A stretch of 63,325 bases of DNA, from NCBI GenBank assembly GCA_028281825.1, contig JANQJC010000088.1, forward strand, positions 1 to 63,325. Reading direction: 5' to 3'. Numbering within the stretch: position 1 is the first letter of the stretch; every line of letters starts with the position of its first letter. The translations under genes were made by a program, and so were the position numbers. Positions 1-8,679 of the stretch are shown piece by piece. The DNA is from Flavobacteriales bacterium. GTDB lineage: Bacteria; Bacteroidota; Bacteroidia; JANQJC01. The notes beneath the pieces were generated by a model. It was not told where the DNA came from and searched no databases. It saw only the letters and a list, made by a program, of their open reading frames with translations.

Positions 1-2
1 CC

Positions 3-1139
3 ACTCAACCTACCGCTCAATTGGTAAAGAAGTTAGCCGAGATAACACCTGGGGGGGCCAACAAAAAGATATGGCTGGGGCAAAGCGGCGCAGCCGCCGT
101 GGAAGCTGCCATCAAGGGTGCTCGCTTGTACAAATACAATGAATTAATGGAAAGAGGCCCACAAGGCTTTGATGCGCCAGGGCAATATCCATACCCTTAT
201 AAGATTATTTCGAGATACCGTTCGTGGCATGGCACCACTAGCGGTGCCAGCTCTGTGAGTGGTGACCCAAGACGTTGGTTTGTAGAACCTTTTAGCCTGC
301 CGGGAGTAGTTTTTGCCCCTGATGCAGATAGCTATCGCCCATTAACGGAAAGCTCAGGTATTGATGCCGCCGAAGCTGTAACCTCATACACCGAAAAAAT
401 CATTGAATATGAAGGTGGCTCAGGCAAAGTTGCTGCCTTGATATTGGAAAGCGTGGTCGGCTCCAACGGAATTATCCCACCGCCGAAAGGTTATCTGAAG
501 AAAATCAGGGAGATATGCAATAGGCACAACATTCTACTTATCATGGATGAGACCATGACGGGCATGGGCCGCACGGGCAAAATGTTTGCCTTTGAGCACT
601 ACGACATTGAACCAGATATTATTGTGATGGGTAAGGCCTTGGGTATGTATTGTCCACTCTCGGCGGTGATATTTTCAGAGAAGGTTTCCCGAAGCTTTGA
701 CGATAACATTTTTGGACATGGACAAAGCTTTTCGGGCCATGCTTTAGGGTGCGCAGCCGCCTTAGAAAGTATTAAGGTGCTGGAAGAAGAGAAGTTAATA
801 GAGAGGTCTGCTGAGTTGGGCGAATACCTTGGTGAACAATTGATGGCTTTGGCTTCTAAATATCCAGCCATTGGTGATGTGCGTGGACTTGGACTTTTCT
901 GGACTATCGAGTTGGTTCAGGATAAAGAGAGTAAAAAGCCATTGCGCAAGTTCACCCAGAAGTATGACCACAAGACTATAGTAAGCCAAATAGCAGAATA
1001 CCTATTCAAAGAGAAGAACATTTATGTGCCTTCAGATAAGTTTGGTATTTGGGTAGTGCCACCATTGGTGGTGAGTAAAGAAGAGCTTGATTTTGTGGTT
1101 ACTTCAATTGATAAAACTCTGGCACATTTTTACAGTTAA
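3..1139 (+). CDS. Class-III PLP-dependent aminotransferase (5' end outside window)
   Basis: The reading frame is open to the left edge, so the N-terminus is missing. The protein belongs to the fold-type I class-III (omega) aminotransferases, which move an amino group from an omega-amino acid or amine to a keto acid using pyridoxal phosphate. Visible signatures are the LLIMDETMTGMGRTG block, which holds the cofactor-binding Asp, and IIVMGKALG, whose Lys forms the Schiff base. The SWHGTTSGA and SVSGDPRRWFVEP stretches resemble taurine/beta-alanine:pyruvate aminotransferases more than ornithine or GABA enzymes. The substrate is inferred and not certain. It is the only gene of its direction at this end, and its upstream neighbours are not visible. 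Confidence 0.85.
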   Translation, partial: TQPTAQLVKKLAEITPGGANKKIWLGQSGAAAVEAAIKGARLYKYNELMERGPQGFDAPGQYPYPYKIISRYRSWHGTTSGASSVSGDPRRWFVEPFSLPGVVFAPDADSYRPLTESSGIDAAEAVTSYTEKIIEYEGGSGKVAALILESVVGSNGIIPPPKGYLKKIREICNRHNILLIMDETMTGMGRTGKMFAFEHYDIEPDIIVMGKALGMYCPLSAVIFSEKVSRSFDDNIFGHGQSFSGHALGCAAALESIKVLEEEKLIERSAELGEYLGEQLMALASKYPAIGDVRGLGLFWTIELVQDKESKKPLRKFTQKYDHKTIVSQIAEYLFKEKNIYVPSDKFGIWVVPPLVVSKEELDFVVTSIDKTLAHFYS

Positions 1140-1284
1140 TCGACATCATTCTTCTCATTTTTAAATGACTGAAGATCAGTTAATTAAAATAGAAATCATA
1201 TAGCATCGCACTGCTTATTTAAACAGTATATTCACGTAAATTAACAGTGTTAAAATCGCTTAAAAAGGGCGAAAAACGCTTTCG

Positions 1285-1316
1285 TCGACACCCTCGAGGG
1301 ACTCACGGAAAATCTT
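1285..1316 (-). repeat. Copy 1 of a dispersed peptide-coding repeat (KIFRESLEGVD)
   Basis: These 32 bp match 52744-52775 in inverted orientation at 30 of 32 positions. Read on the minus strand both copies encode KIFRESLEGVD, and the differences fall at third codon positions. A Cys-Tyr pair (tgt tat) also precedes both copies at the same distance. Here the frame ends at a stop just before position 1260. No gene function can be assigned. Confidence 0.6.
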
Positions 1317-1350
1317 GGTCGGCGTATAACACCGTTCATTTTTTGGGCAC

Positions 1351-1383
1351 AAAAAAAGCTCCCAGTTTTTTGGGAGCTTTTTC
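1351..1383 (-). terminator. Rho-independent terminator after the degenerate tRNA-Ala copy
   Basis: A hairpin with stem agctccca/tgggagct is flanked by A and T runs on both sides, so it could work in either direction. It lies just 3' of the tRNA-like remnant on the minus strand. It is a near duplicate of the weaker hairpin beyond the intact tRNA at 1730-1762. Confidence 0.7.
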
Positions 1384-1388
1384 AAACT

Positions 1389-1457
1389 TGGTGGAGAATG
1401 CCGTATCCCGATAGCCATCGGGACGGCGACCTCTTCCCCGAATGTTTTCGGGGCATG
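1389..1457 (-). pseudogene. Degenerate tRNA-Ala copy: 3' half with loops replaced by hairpins
   Basis: On the minus strand this keeps the CCA end, the 3' acceptor strand, both outer T-stem halves and the 5' half of the anticodon stem of the intact tRNA at 1767-1843. The T-loop region is replaced by a 20-nt palindromic segment (core tcccgat-agc-catcggga). Part of the anticodon loop and stem is replaced by ccccgaatgttttcgggg. The D-arm and 5' acceptor strand are absent, so it cannot form a normal tRNA. The flanking terminator is duplicated with it, as in tRNA 3'-end duplications left by integrating elements. Confidence 0.75.
1404..1423. repeat. Short palindrome replacing the T-loop
   Basis: The segment can fold as tcccgat-agc-catcggga. 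It sits exactly where the intact tRNA has the T-loop sequence, with the gccg/cggc stem halves preserved on both sides. Confidence 0.6.
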
Positions 1458-1465
1458 CAAGCGCC

Positions 1466-1717
1466 CTATGTACTTTGACCGGAAATCAACCACTCAATAT
1501 ACTTTCTGCTTTTCTTTCGCTTTATTTCCAATTCTCTAGCATGTGCTTGCTCCCTTGTTGGGTATGATTGCGAGTATTTCAGTTCCCAATCACTTGCTTT
1601 AGACGTGTAGGAGGATTGCCCAGTATTGTGTTCCTCCATACGTTTATCAATATCGCTGGTGTATCCCACATAATAGCGGTTAAGCTCCTTTGAAAATATG
1701 ATGTACACATGAAACAT
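1466..1717 (-). CDS. Small GIY-YIG domain nuclease
   Basis: This 83-residue protein is a stand-alone GIY-YIG domain of the YhbQ/UPF0213 type. It has HVYIIFSKELNRYYVGYT (the GIY...YIG pair as YII...YVG), the conserved Arg in DIDKRMEEHN, and the ELEIKRKKSRKYIEWLI tail that carries the metal-binding Glu. Members are predicted metal-dependent DNA endonucleases, but most small free-standing ones have no known role. The gene lies between the intact tRNA-Ala with its terminator on one side and a degenerate copy of the same tRNA 3' half and terminator on the other, all in the same direction. This hints that the gene is, or was, a mobile unit targeting the tRNA. Activity is inferred from motifs only. 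Confidence 0.8.
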   Translation of the reverse strand: MFHVYIIFSKELNRYYVGYTSDIDKRMEEHNTGQSSYTSKASDWELKYSQSYPTREQAHARELEIKRKKSRKYIEWLISGQST

Positions 1718-1729
1718 GTTGGCTAAACT

Positions 1730-1762
1730 AAAAAAGCTCCCAGTTTCCTGAAAGCTTTTTCA
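1730..1762 (-). terminator. Weak terminator hairpin behind tRNA-Ala
   Basis: An aaaaaagct...aagcttttt hairpin lies just beyond the tRNA 3' end. The inner stem has decayed relative to its duplicate at 1351-1383 (cccagtttcctgaa versus cccagttttttggg). Some read-through into the GIY-YIG gene is therefore possible. Confidence 0.5.
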
Positions 1763-1766
1763 AACT

Positions 1767-1845
<79 letters not shown>

Positions 1846-1854
1846 GATAGGCAG

Positions 1855-1862
1855 CAAAAATA
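1855..1862 (-). promoter_or_regulatory. -7 box of tRNA-Ala (TATTTTTG)
   Basis: This fits the Bacteroidota TAnnTTTG element exactly, 11 nt before the tRNA 5' end. The same box is conserved at 2032-2039 and 2209-2216 ahead of the two degenerate tRNA copies. Confidence 0.65.
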
Positions 1863-1957
1863 GTGTTTTTTGCCATCCAGTGAAACAACCCGTATTTTTA
1901 ATTGAGCAAGGATTAGTTATAGACATACCATCCATGTTATTACAAAATAATAGATTT

Positions 1958-2022
<65 letters not shown>

Positions 2023-2031
2023 TGTAGTCAG

Positions 2032-2039
2032 CAAAAATA
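2032..2039 (-). promoter_or_regulatory. -7 box (TATTTTTG) of tRNA-Ala pseudo-copy 2
   Basis: The box is the same as that of the intact tRNA and sits at the same distance from the pseudo-copy 5' end. Confidence 0.5.
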
Positions 2040-2134
2040 GTGTTTTTTGCCATCCAGTGAAACAACCCGTATTTTTAATTGAGCAAGGATTAGATATAGT
2101 CATACCATCCATGTTATTACAAAATAATAGATTT

Positions 2135-2200
<66 letters not shown>

Positions 2201-2208
2201 GTAGGCAG

Positions 2209-2216
2209 CAAAAATA
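2209..2216 (-). promoter_or_regulatory. -7 box (TATTTTTG) of tRNA-Ala pseudo-copy 3
   Basis: Third copy of the tRNA promoter box, just beyond the GH3 stop codon. It would fire away from GH3, through both pseudo-copies and into the intact tRNA. Confidence 0.5.
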
Positions 2217-2231
2217 GTGTTTTTTGGAATA

Positions 2232-3773
2232 TCAATTACTCTCTGATAGTTTGCTTTCAACAAAAGTTTCCCAGTCAGCAACCCTGTCTCTTTTCATTAC
2301 TCTTGGAAATTTGGTTTGCGCTCCGACTTTCACGTTTGCTTCTAACCAATCATAGAATACTTTGGAAGGTATTACTTCCACTACTACATCTTTCAAAGCT
2401 GCACTACGCTCTACCTTATAATCATCATTCACTTCGCATAGCTTCGCATCTAGCAGCTCTCTAAAGCGGGCTTTATCTACCTCCATGTCCGCACCAATAA
2501 ACCACTTGTGCGCAAATAGAGAGCCATGGGGAATACCACAAACTGTATACTCTTTTACATCAATATTCATTTCCTCACTCACCAATCTTACCGCCTTATT
2601 CATGTTATCTACAGATAAATGCTCACCACACAAACTCAAGTAGTGCTTGGTTCTGCCTGCTATCACTATCTCATGCCTTTTTACATCTACAAAACGAATA
2701 ACATCTCCAATCAAGTAACGCCACGCACCAGCACACGTGCTCATCAATATCGCATAGTCTTCTCCTTTGGTAACTTCATTGATAGCCAACGTTTCAGGAT
2801 TATCCACCAATTCTCCATCGGGTGTGAAATTTCTTTCATTGAACGGTACGAACTCAAAAAATATACCCCTGTTTAGCACCAACTGCAGAGCATTCTCATT
2901 TCGGCTTTGTATGCCGATATATCCTTCTGATGCCAGATAAGTATCAATATATACCATTGGCTTACCCATCAGCTTCTCAAAACCTTTTTTGTATGGCTCA
3001 AAGGATACCCCACCATGACAGTAAACCATAAGATTGGGCCATATCTCATGAATGTGTTCTACATTATAATAATCAATGATTTTCTCGGTGATTATCTGTA
3101 TCCAAGCTGGCACACCAACTATGATACCAATATCCCATTGCTTGGCATTACGGACTATTTCATCCAATTTGGCATTCCAATCACGTTCTTTGGATATTTC
3201 AGGCCCAGGCTTATAAAAATGCTGGAACCAAAAGGGAATATTGCCTGCGGTGATGCCACTCAAATCACCCTCATAATAAAGTCCATTATAGTTTAGGTGG
3301 GTACTACCTCCCACCATTAGTATGCCTTTCTCGAACAATTCCCCAGGCATATCATACCAGGCAAGTGTAAATATCTGCCTGATGCTGGTTCTCCTAATGG
3401 ACTTAAGCATATCATTGGTTACAGGAATATGCTTGCTCGGGGAACCTGATGTACCGGAAGAAAGGGCAAAATAATTAACCTGACCAGGCCAACATACATC
3501 AGCTTCACCTGCCAGCGAACGATGCCACCATTTTTCGTGAATCTTGTGGTAGTCATGTACTGGTACTTGCTCCCTAAATTTAGCTATTGGATCAGATGAC
3601 CACAGTATATCAGAAAAACCATAATACTTTCCAAAAGCAGTATTTCTAGACTTTCTGAGAAGTTTGAGCAATGTAGTCTCTTGCACCTTGAGTCTGTTTC
3701 TTCTAAAAGAAACTTTCTCTACAGTTTTGCGCAAGCCTATTGCCCGCTTCAATGTTTTACCTAGTACAGCCAT
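2232..3773 (-). CDS. GH3 family acyl-adenylating enzyme
   Basis: A 513-residue protein of the GH3 family, within the firefly-luciferase-like adenylate-forming superfamily. Plant members join amino acids to jasmonate or auxin; bacterial substrates are unknown. The ATP-binding signature FALSSGTSGSPSKHIPVT lies near residues 100-120. The tail with VADWETFVESKL is typical of bacterial homologues. There is no signal peptide, so it should be cytosolic. Its start is 9 nt after the stop of the pseudouridine synthase gene, so the two are probably cotranscribed with yraN. The reaction class (carboxylate plus ATP to acyl-AMP, then conjugation) is inferred from the family. Confidence 0.85.
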   Translation of the reverse strand: MAVLGKTLKRAIGLRKTVEKVSFRRNRLKVQETTLLKLLRKSRNTAFGKYYGFSDILWSSDPIAKFREQVPVHDYHKIHEKWWHRSLAGEADVCWPGQVNYFALSSGTSGSPSKHIPVTNDMLKSIRRTSIRQIFTLAWYDMPGELFEKGILMVGGSTHLNYNGLYYEGDLSGITAGNIPFWFQHFYKPGPEISKERDWNAKLDEIVRNAKQWDIGIIVGVPAWIQIITEKIIDYYNVEHIHEIWPNLMVYCHGGVSFEPYKKGFEKLMGKPMVYIDTYLASEGYIGIQSRNENALQLVLNRGIFFEFVPFNERNFTPDGELVDNPETLAINEVTKGEDYAILMSTCAGAWRYLIGDVIRFVDVKRHEIVIAGRTKHYLSLCGEHLSVDNMNKAVRLVSEEMNIDVKEYTVCGIPHGSLFAHKWFIGADMEVDKARFRELLDAKLCEVNDDYKVERSAALKDVVVEVIPSKVFYDWLEANVKVGAQTKFPRVMKRDRVADWETFVESKLSESN

Positions 3774-3782
3774 TTAAACATC

Positions 3783-4727
3783 CTATTTGATGCTCATTTT
3801 TAGCATGTTTACTTCTTTATCAGACAAAAAACGCCAAGCTCCTCTTGGTAAGTCCTTTTTGGTGAGTCCAGCAAAGTAAACCCTATCCAGCTTAATCACG
3901 TTATAACCCAAGTGGTCAAACATTCTTCTCACTATCCTATTTTTTCCTGAATGTAGTTCAACCCCCACCTCTCTTTTGCTAGCCCCTTCAACATAAGCTA
4001 TCGCATCCGCCATTGCTATGCCATCCTCTAGCTGTATTCCATTTAGCAATTTAGTCATGTCGCCGCCCTTCATATTTTTATCCAACTGTACATGATATAT
4101 CTTTTTATAGCCATATTTTGGATGACTTAATTTTTTGGCTAAATCGCCATCATTGGTGAGTAATAATACCCCAGTGGTATTCCTATCTAACCTACCCACG
4201 GGGTATATCCTTTCTTTACCTGCTTTTGCAACCAGGTTCATCACGGTTTTTCTGTTCTGTGGGTCTTTACTGGTAGTGATATGGTCTTTTGGTTTGTTTA
4301 GCAACACATATTTCAGGGCTTCTCCCCTCAAGGTTTGTCCTGCATACTTCACCGTGTCTTCAGGCTTGAGCTTATAACCCATTTCGGTTATTATCTCGCC
4401 ATTCACACTTATTAGCCCTTGCTTGATAAGGTTATCAGCCTCTCTTCTTGAACAAATACCTGCGTGTGCTATGAATTTATTCAAGCGTGTTAAACCATCA
4501 TCAACTTTCACGGGTTTACTGTCATGTTTCATAAAACCACCCGGCCTTCTATTCCCTTTCCCATATGGCTTATTAGAACCCGAAAGCCTTCCCCTATCGC
4601 CCTTTTTTCTGTCACCTGAACGTGAATCACCTCCTGACCCAGAGCCATGGCTAGATTTTCCCTCACTTTTACCAAAAGATTTCTTTCCTGGGCCTTTTGG
4701 TTTGTCATATTTTCTAGGTCCCGCCAT
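3783..4727 (-). CDS. rluB: rRNA large-subunit-type pseudouridine synthase (RluB/RsuA family)
   Basis: The protein isomerises uridine to pseudouridine in rRNA. Residues 1-75 form a Gly/Lys/Arg/Ser-rich disordered extension. An S4 RNA-binding domain follows (about 78-125, LNKFIAHAGICSRREAD). The catalytic domain has GRLDRNTTGVLLLTNDG, with Asp181 as nucleophile. RluB, RluE, RluF and RsuA share this layout. RluB is the most likely assignment because of length and the S4 domain, but the target site cannot be read from sequence. The basic tail is common in Bacteroidota homologues and probably aids RNA binding. It lies in the leftward run yraN-rluB-GH3. Confidence 0.82.
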   Translation of the reverse strand: MAGPRKYDKPKGPGKKSFGKSEGKSSHGSGSGGDSRSGDRKKGDRGRLSGSNKPYGKGNRRPGGFMKHDSKPVKVDDGLTRLNKFIAHAGICSRREADNLIKQGLISVNGEIITEMGYKLKPEDTVKYAGQTLRGEALKYVLLNKPKDHITTSKDPQNRKTVMNLVAKAGKERIYPVGRLDRNTTGVLLLTNDGDLAKKLSHPKYGYKKIYHVQLDKNMKGGDMTKLLNGIQLEDGIAMADAIAYVEGASKREVGVELHSGKNRIVRRMFDHLGYNVIKLDRVYFAGLTKKDLPRGAWRFLSDKEVNMLKMSIK

Positions 4728-4777
4728 TTTACAATTTTCCGCAAAGATACCTAATTGTAGGTTTAAATATACACCTA

Positions 4778-5140
4778 TTATAGCCTGGGGTAAAAGGCTC
4801 CTTCAATGTGATACACCCTTTGTTGTTTCTGATTAAAAACGATGGATATAATATCAAACCTTACATCAACATCCAAATCGTTTCTAATCACATACTCATT
4901 AGAAGCCATTATCAGGTTTTGCTGCTGTTTTCTCGATACAAACTCCTCTGGCTCACCAAAATAATTACTTGTTCTGGTTTTTACTTCCACTATAGCCAAT
5001 TCATCACTTTTCCTTGCTATAATATCTATTTCGGCATTCCTATACCTCCAATTTCGTGCAAGTATTTTGTAACCTTTTTCCACCAGATGATTTGCTGCTA
5101 TCTCTTCCCCTTGCTTTCCCAATTCATTATGTTCAGCCAT
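4778..5140 (-). CDS. yraN: YraN/UPF0102 family nuclease-like protein
   Basis: This 120-residue protein has the Holliday-junction-resolvase-like UPF0102 fold. It shows GKQGEEIAANHLVEKGY, then RNWRYRNAEIDIIA, then VEVKTRTS, matching the E...D...ExK core of PD-(D/E)XK nucleases. Biochemical function is not established for the family. It is the first gene of the leftward run that continues with rluB, about 50 nt away. Confidence 0.88.
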   Translation of the reverse strand: MAEHNELGKQGEEIAANHLVEKGYKILARNWRYRNAEIDIIARKSDELAIVEVKTRTSNYFGEPEEFVSRKQQQNLIMASNEYVIRNDLDVDVRFDIISIVFNQKQQRVYHIEGAFYPRL

Positions 5141-5307
5141 TGTTCAGCGTTTTATAGTTGCAAAGTAAACATAAACTAAGTGCCAAATTTTCACAATTAA
5201 AACTAAACCCTTGTCCGAAGCATTTTTATAAAAAGATGAAAATTTTTCGCCTTTTTATAAAACCATTTAGCAAAATCACAGTATAAGCCCTAATAAAACA
5301 CAGAATA

Positions 5308-5958
5308 ATGAAAAGAATTTTGACTGCAACTCTTGGTTTGGCGCTTGTTTTAGGAACATTTGGTTTGGCCAAGGCTCAAAAAAGCTTTGAAGGTTATATT
5401 GAATTCCGCAAAACCAATTTGGTTGAATCAACATACTACAAGTACTCCGTGAAAGGAAATAAAGTGCGTGTTGATGAATACGAAAGCCCCAAGGATGAAA
5501 AGCCATTAGCAACCCTTTTAGTTGATTTGGACAAGAAAGAAATGCTGGCCTTAAGCCATGAGAGAAATCTCTATATGAAAAGGGAATACAAGGCTTATGA
5601 CCCTTCAGACCCGGATAGCGAAATAACTAAAACATCCAACTTTAAAAATGTGTTGGGTAAGCGTTGTGAGCAATGGCGTGTAAGGAATGAAAAGAAGAAA
5701 ACCGATGTTATTTATTGGGTCACTCCCGGAGACTACAATTTCTTTCCTCAATTGCTTGAGGTAATGGGTAGAAAAGACAATTTCGCAACTTTCTACCAAC
5801 AACTGGATGATATAGAAGGTGTTTTTCCTATGAGCGCAACTGAGTATGACTTGGTGAGAAACGTAAAGGGAAAACTAGAAGTGGTAAACATCCAAAGCCA
5901 GGAAATGGATGCTTCACAATTCGAACTTCCATCAACTTATCTCGAAGTACACAACTAA
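5308..5958 (+). CDS. Secreted DUF4412-like protein
   Basis: The protein has 216 residues with a clear signal peptide (ILTATLGLALVLGTFGLAKAQ). The mature part has the pattern of periplasmic DUF4412/GLPGLI-type proteins: an early SFEGYIEFRKT strand, VRVDEY, a VDLDKKEML segment, and a GKRCEQWRV segment around residues 118-126. These are predicted to be beta-rich and may bind a lipid or peptide. No role is established. The gene stands alone and ends at a strong hairpin shared with the convergent gene. Confidence 0.65.
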   Translation: MKRILTATLGLALVLGTFGLAKAQKSFEGYIEFRKTNLVESTYYKYSVKGNKVRVDEYESPKDEKPLATLLVDLDKKEMLALSHERNLYMKREYKAYDPSDPDSEITKTSNFKNVLGKRCEQWRVRNEKKKTDVIYWVTPGDYNFFPQLLEVMGRKDNFATFYQQLDDIEGVFPMSATEYDLVRNVKGKLEVVNIQSQEMDASQFELPSTYLEVHN

Positions 5959-5992
5959 GGATTTAGTTTTAGGTTAATAATTAATTTGTTTC

Positions 5993-6022
5993 AAGCCTGT
6001 CTCAATTGAGATGGGCTTTTTT
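5993..6022 (+). terminator. Terminator between convergent genes
   Basis: A 13-bp imperfect stem (aagcctgtctcaa/ttgagatgggctt) is followed by TTTT. Its end overlaps the last codons of the convergent gene, so it mainly serves the rightward gene. Confidence 0.8.
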
Positions 6023-7679
6023 ATTTAACCACTACTTTCTCAACACCAAACATTACCTCGCTACTTATCCTAATAAAGTAAGTCCCTTTGGCTACATCTA
6101 CCAAGCTTATCTCCACTCTGTCTGAGGTAAGCAGCCCATTCTTCACTTCTTGCCCCAACACATCATATACTTCATATATACCATCATTAAAGGCATAAGG
6201 CATGATAATAATCACGTTATCATCAGCAGGGTTTGGATATATATCAAATTCCACCTCTTTTATCGTCGCTTCACCTGTTATTGTAACCGAAGTCACTGGT
6301 ATATTTGATAATGAGTTATTAATGCTCCTGGGAGGCCCGCATCCATCAGGATAAACAGCCTCTATTAAATAATAGTTCAGTCCGCTGGGTGGACTCAAGT
6401 CAGTGTAACTGTTAAAGCTACTTGAAATTGTAGTAAGCAAATTCAAACTACTACTTGTGGCACCTCTGTATATGTTATATGAACTGATTACCTGTCCCTC
6501 ATAATGGTTCCATATTAGGTTCACTTCACCGCTTATTCCTTGGTTAATAGATAAATGAATGGTCTTATGCGCTTCACCCAAATCGGTTTCCATACCACAA
6601 GTATCTACTAAACTCAACTTATAGATATCTGCATTTTGTTGTGGGGTGCTTGAAGTATCAATAAACTCACTGATGGAATTATAGCTGACACTTCCGATAT
6701 AGTTAAAACTGCCTTGAGATGTTCCTTCTTTATATACATTGTAGTAATCAATATCAGAGGCAATCGGCCAATTCCAGGTCACTATGTTCTTGACATATGA
6801 ACTATCAACACTCACCAAACATATTTCTGGAGGCGCCAATGATGCTTCAATATTTACATTCACTCCCCGATATAGCGTGTCTCCTGGATAATAAGCAATC
6901 GCGGTTATGCTATCATTACCAGCATAACCATATGGATAGTACAATTGAGCTTCCCATGTTGTGCTGTTTACAATAGAGGTGACCGTTGGTGAACTAATAA
7001 AATTTCCAACCACCAAAACGGAATCGATTGCCGACGAATCAACTATACCACTTATCATAAATGAGCAAGATTGATTACTATTATTGTTCGGAGTCTCAAT
7101 AGTAAAAGGTGGCTGCCCTGTCTGGAAATTATCAACCAATACATTAATAAACCCTGTACAAGTATCAATCACGTAAGGCCTGAATGACAAATAACAATAG
7201 TTGGAGCTAGGTGCAATAGTTACGGTATAAGTTTGCCATGTAGTGTCTGTTATCATACCTGATTGCCACAACACTTCTTCTGTTCCACAGGTGCTATTTG
7301 CTCCCAAAACCTCCATACTACCATAACAGTTCTCAGGCTCAGCTGTATTATAAACATTACTGAAAGCCAAATCTACTTGAAAGGAATATAAATAACCTGC
7401 CTGTAAACATGTGGTCAATTCCTGACTCATTCCTTCTGCATATCCATCGAAACCTGAGCGAAGCATACTGACATATGTACTGTCATCAGAGGCTGGAGTT
7501 TCTATATCCCATGTTCCAGGCTGTGTATCAGGCGAACCATAACAATCATTCCATGGAGCAGGTACTACATGTGGTTGTGGGGGACCTTCTAGCGAAGGGT
7601 TTTGGAGACTAATCGTGTTTTGTGAGTAAGATGGATATCCTACCAAAAAGCACATAACCGACAGTAGCAATTTCTTCAT
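6021..7679 (-). CDS. Secreted multidomain protein with T9SS C-terminal sorting domain
   Basis: The 552-residue protein begins with a signal peptide (MKKLLLSVMCFLVGYPSYSQ). Residues about 25-190 look like a jelly-roll, carbohydrate-binding-like module, with NPSLEG at the start and VLVDNFQTG at the end. Two fibronectin-III-like segments follow (about 285-460). The last 75 residues form a type A T9SS sorting domain (DIYPNPADD, YDVLGQEV, KGTYFIRI, KVVVK). It should cross the outer membrane through the type IX system. There is no catalytic domain, so an adhesive or binding role is more likely than an enzymatic one. Confidence 0.82.
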   Translation of the reverse strand: MKKLLLSVMCFLVGYPSYSQNTISLQNPSLEGPPQPHVVPAPWNDCYGSPDTQPGTWDIETPASDDSTYVSMLRSGFDGYAEGMSQELTTCLQAGYLYSFQVDLAFSNVYNTAEPENCYGSMEVLGANSTCGTEEVLWQSGMITDTTWQTYTVTIAPSSNYCYLSFRPYVIDTCTGFINVLVDNFQTGQPPFTIETPNNNSNQSCSFMISGIVDSSAIDSVLVVGNFISSPTVTSIVNSTTWEAQLYYPYGYAGNDSITAIAYYPGDTLYRGVNVNIEASLAPPEICLVSVDSSYVKNIVTWNWPIASDIDYYNVYKEGTSQGSFNYIGSVSYNSISEFIDTSSTPQQNADIYKLSLVDTCGMETDLGEAHKTIHLSINQGISGEVNLIWNHYEGQVISSYNIYRGATSSSLNLLTTISSSFNSYTDLSPPSGLNYYLIEAVYPDGCGPPRSINNSLSNIPVTSVTITGEATIKEVEFDIYPNPADDNVIIIMPYAFNDGIYEVYDVLGQEVKNGLLTSDRVEISLVDVAKGTYFIRISSEVMFGVEKVVVK

Positions 7680-7716
7680 AAAACTAAGTTATGAATAAAA
7701 CCTGAAAGGGTAAGCT

Positions 7717-8628
7717 TCATCCAGCGTTAAATAATAGTGATGTGCTCCCATCTTCAACCTTCAAAGACACTTCCCTGCCCATTATCAAGGCCCTGTTATC
7801 ATTTATGTGTCCGGCAGGTGCATTAAAACACACAGGATAATCATATTCTTTCACCGTATCAGCTATAATTTCTATTGCTGATTTACCAAAGCCAATTGGA
7901 TTATCTCTCATATCACTCATTCCGCCTACCACCAACCCTCTCAGTTTACTTAGCTTCCCATTGCGTTTTAGGTTTTGCATCATGCGGTCAACATGGTATA
8001 GGTATTCGTCCAGATCTTCCAAAAAGAGTATTTTATCTGTGGTATCAATATCAGATACCGAACCTATGACGGAGTATAATATGGACAGATTTCCTCCTAC
8101 AAGTATTCCTTTCGTTTCCCCCTTCCTATTTAAGCCCTGAGAAGGAAATAAATATTCTAATCTTTCACCAAGAAGGGCTTGTTTCAGGGTGAGTGCAGCA
8201 TTTGGCTCAGCACCCTCCTTACCCATGTTTAGTGGCATGGTACTGTGTATGGTCTCAACCCCAAAGTTTTGATGAATATGCGAATGAAGCACGGTAATAT
8301 CACTAAAACCGCAAATCCATTTCGGCTTTTCTATAAAGTGACTGAAGTCCAGCTTATCAATAATCCGAACTGTACCGTAACCACCCCTGGCACAAAGTAT
8401 AGCTTGAATACCATCATCATCCAGCATACTTTGAAAATCCTCCATCCGTTCTTTATCAGTCCCTGCAAATTGATGGTTTCGCTTAAATAGGTGGTCCCCT
8501 AATACTACATCTAAGCCCCAACCCTCTATCGTGTCAATCGCTTTCTGCAACTCTTCCAGACTTATTTTTCTTGCGGTAGAAACTATTCCAACTTTATCTC
8601 CAGCCTTTAAATACGGAGGGGTAACCAT
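7717..8628 (-). CDS. LD-carboxypeptidase (peptidase family S66)
   Basis: This enzyme removes the terminal D-Ala from murein tetrapeptides during peptidoglycan recycling. The 303-residue length is normal. The S66 catalytic triad is visible: Ser109 in ICGFSDIT, Glu204 in [10 protein letters not shown] and His274 in [10 protein letters not shown]. The [10 protein letters not shown] motif is also family-typical. No signal peptide is present, consistent with cytosolic recycling. It is divergent from metG, with about 50 nt between the start codons. Confidence 0.9.
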   Translation of the reverse strand: MVTPPYLKAGDKVGIVSTARKISLEELQKAIDTIEGWGLDVVLGDHLFKRNHQFAGTDKERMEDFQSMLDDDGIQAILCARGGYGTVRIIDKLDFSHFIEKPKWICGFSDITVLHSHIHQNFGVETIHSTMPLNMGKEGAEPNAALTLKQALLGERLEYLFPSQGLNRKGETKGILVGGNLSILYSVIGSVSDIDTTDKILFLEDLDEYLYHVDRMMQNLKRNGKLSKLRGLVVGGMSDMRDNPIGFGKSAIEIIADTVKEYDYPVCFNAPAGHINDNRALIMGREVSLKVEDGSTSLLFNAG

Positions 8629-8644
8629 ATCAAACTTGTATTTT

Positions 8645-8652
8645 TATCTTTG
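8645..8652 (+). promoter_or_regulatory. -7 box of metG (TATCTTTG)
   Basis: An exact TAnnTTTG match. The expected start of transcription (about 8656) lies 24 nt before the TTG at 8680, and this argues against a start codon at or before 8650. Confidence 0.55.
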
Positions 8653-8679
8653 TGCGCCAACAAATTAAACCAATTTTAC

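Noticed and set aside
1260-1493. Minus-strand open frame of 77 codons across the tRNA remnant
   Set aside because: It translates through the degenerate tRNA, the terminator hairpin and the dispersed repeat and overlaps the GIY-YIG gene. Only its last 20 codons (the repeat) show coding-like conservation.
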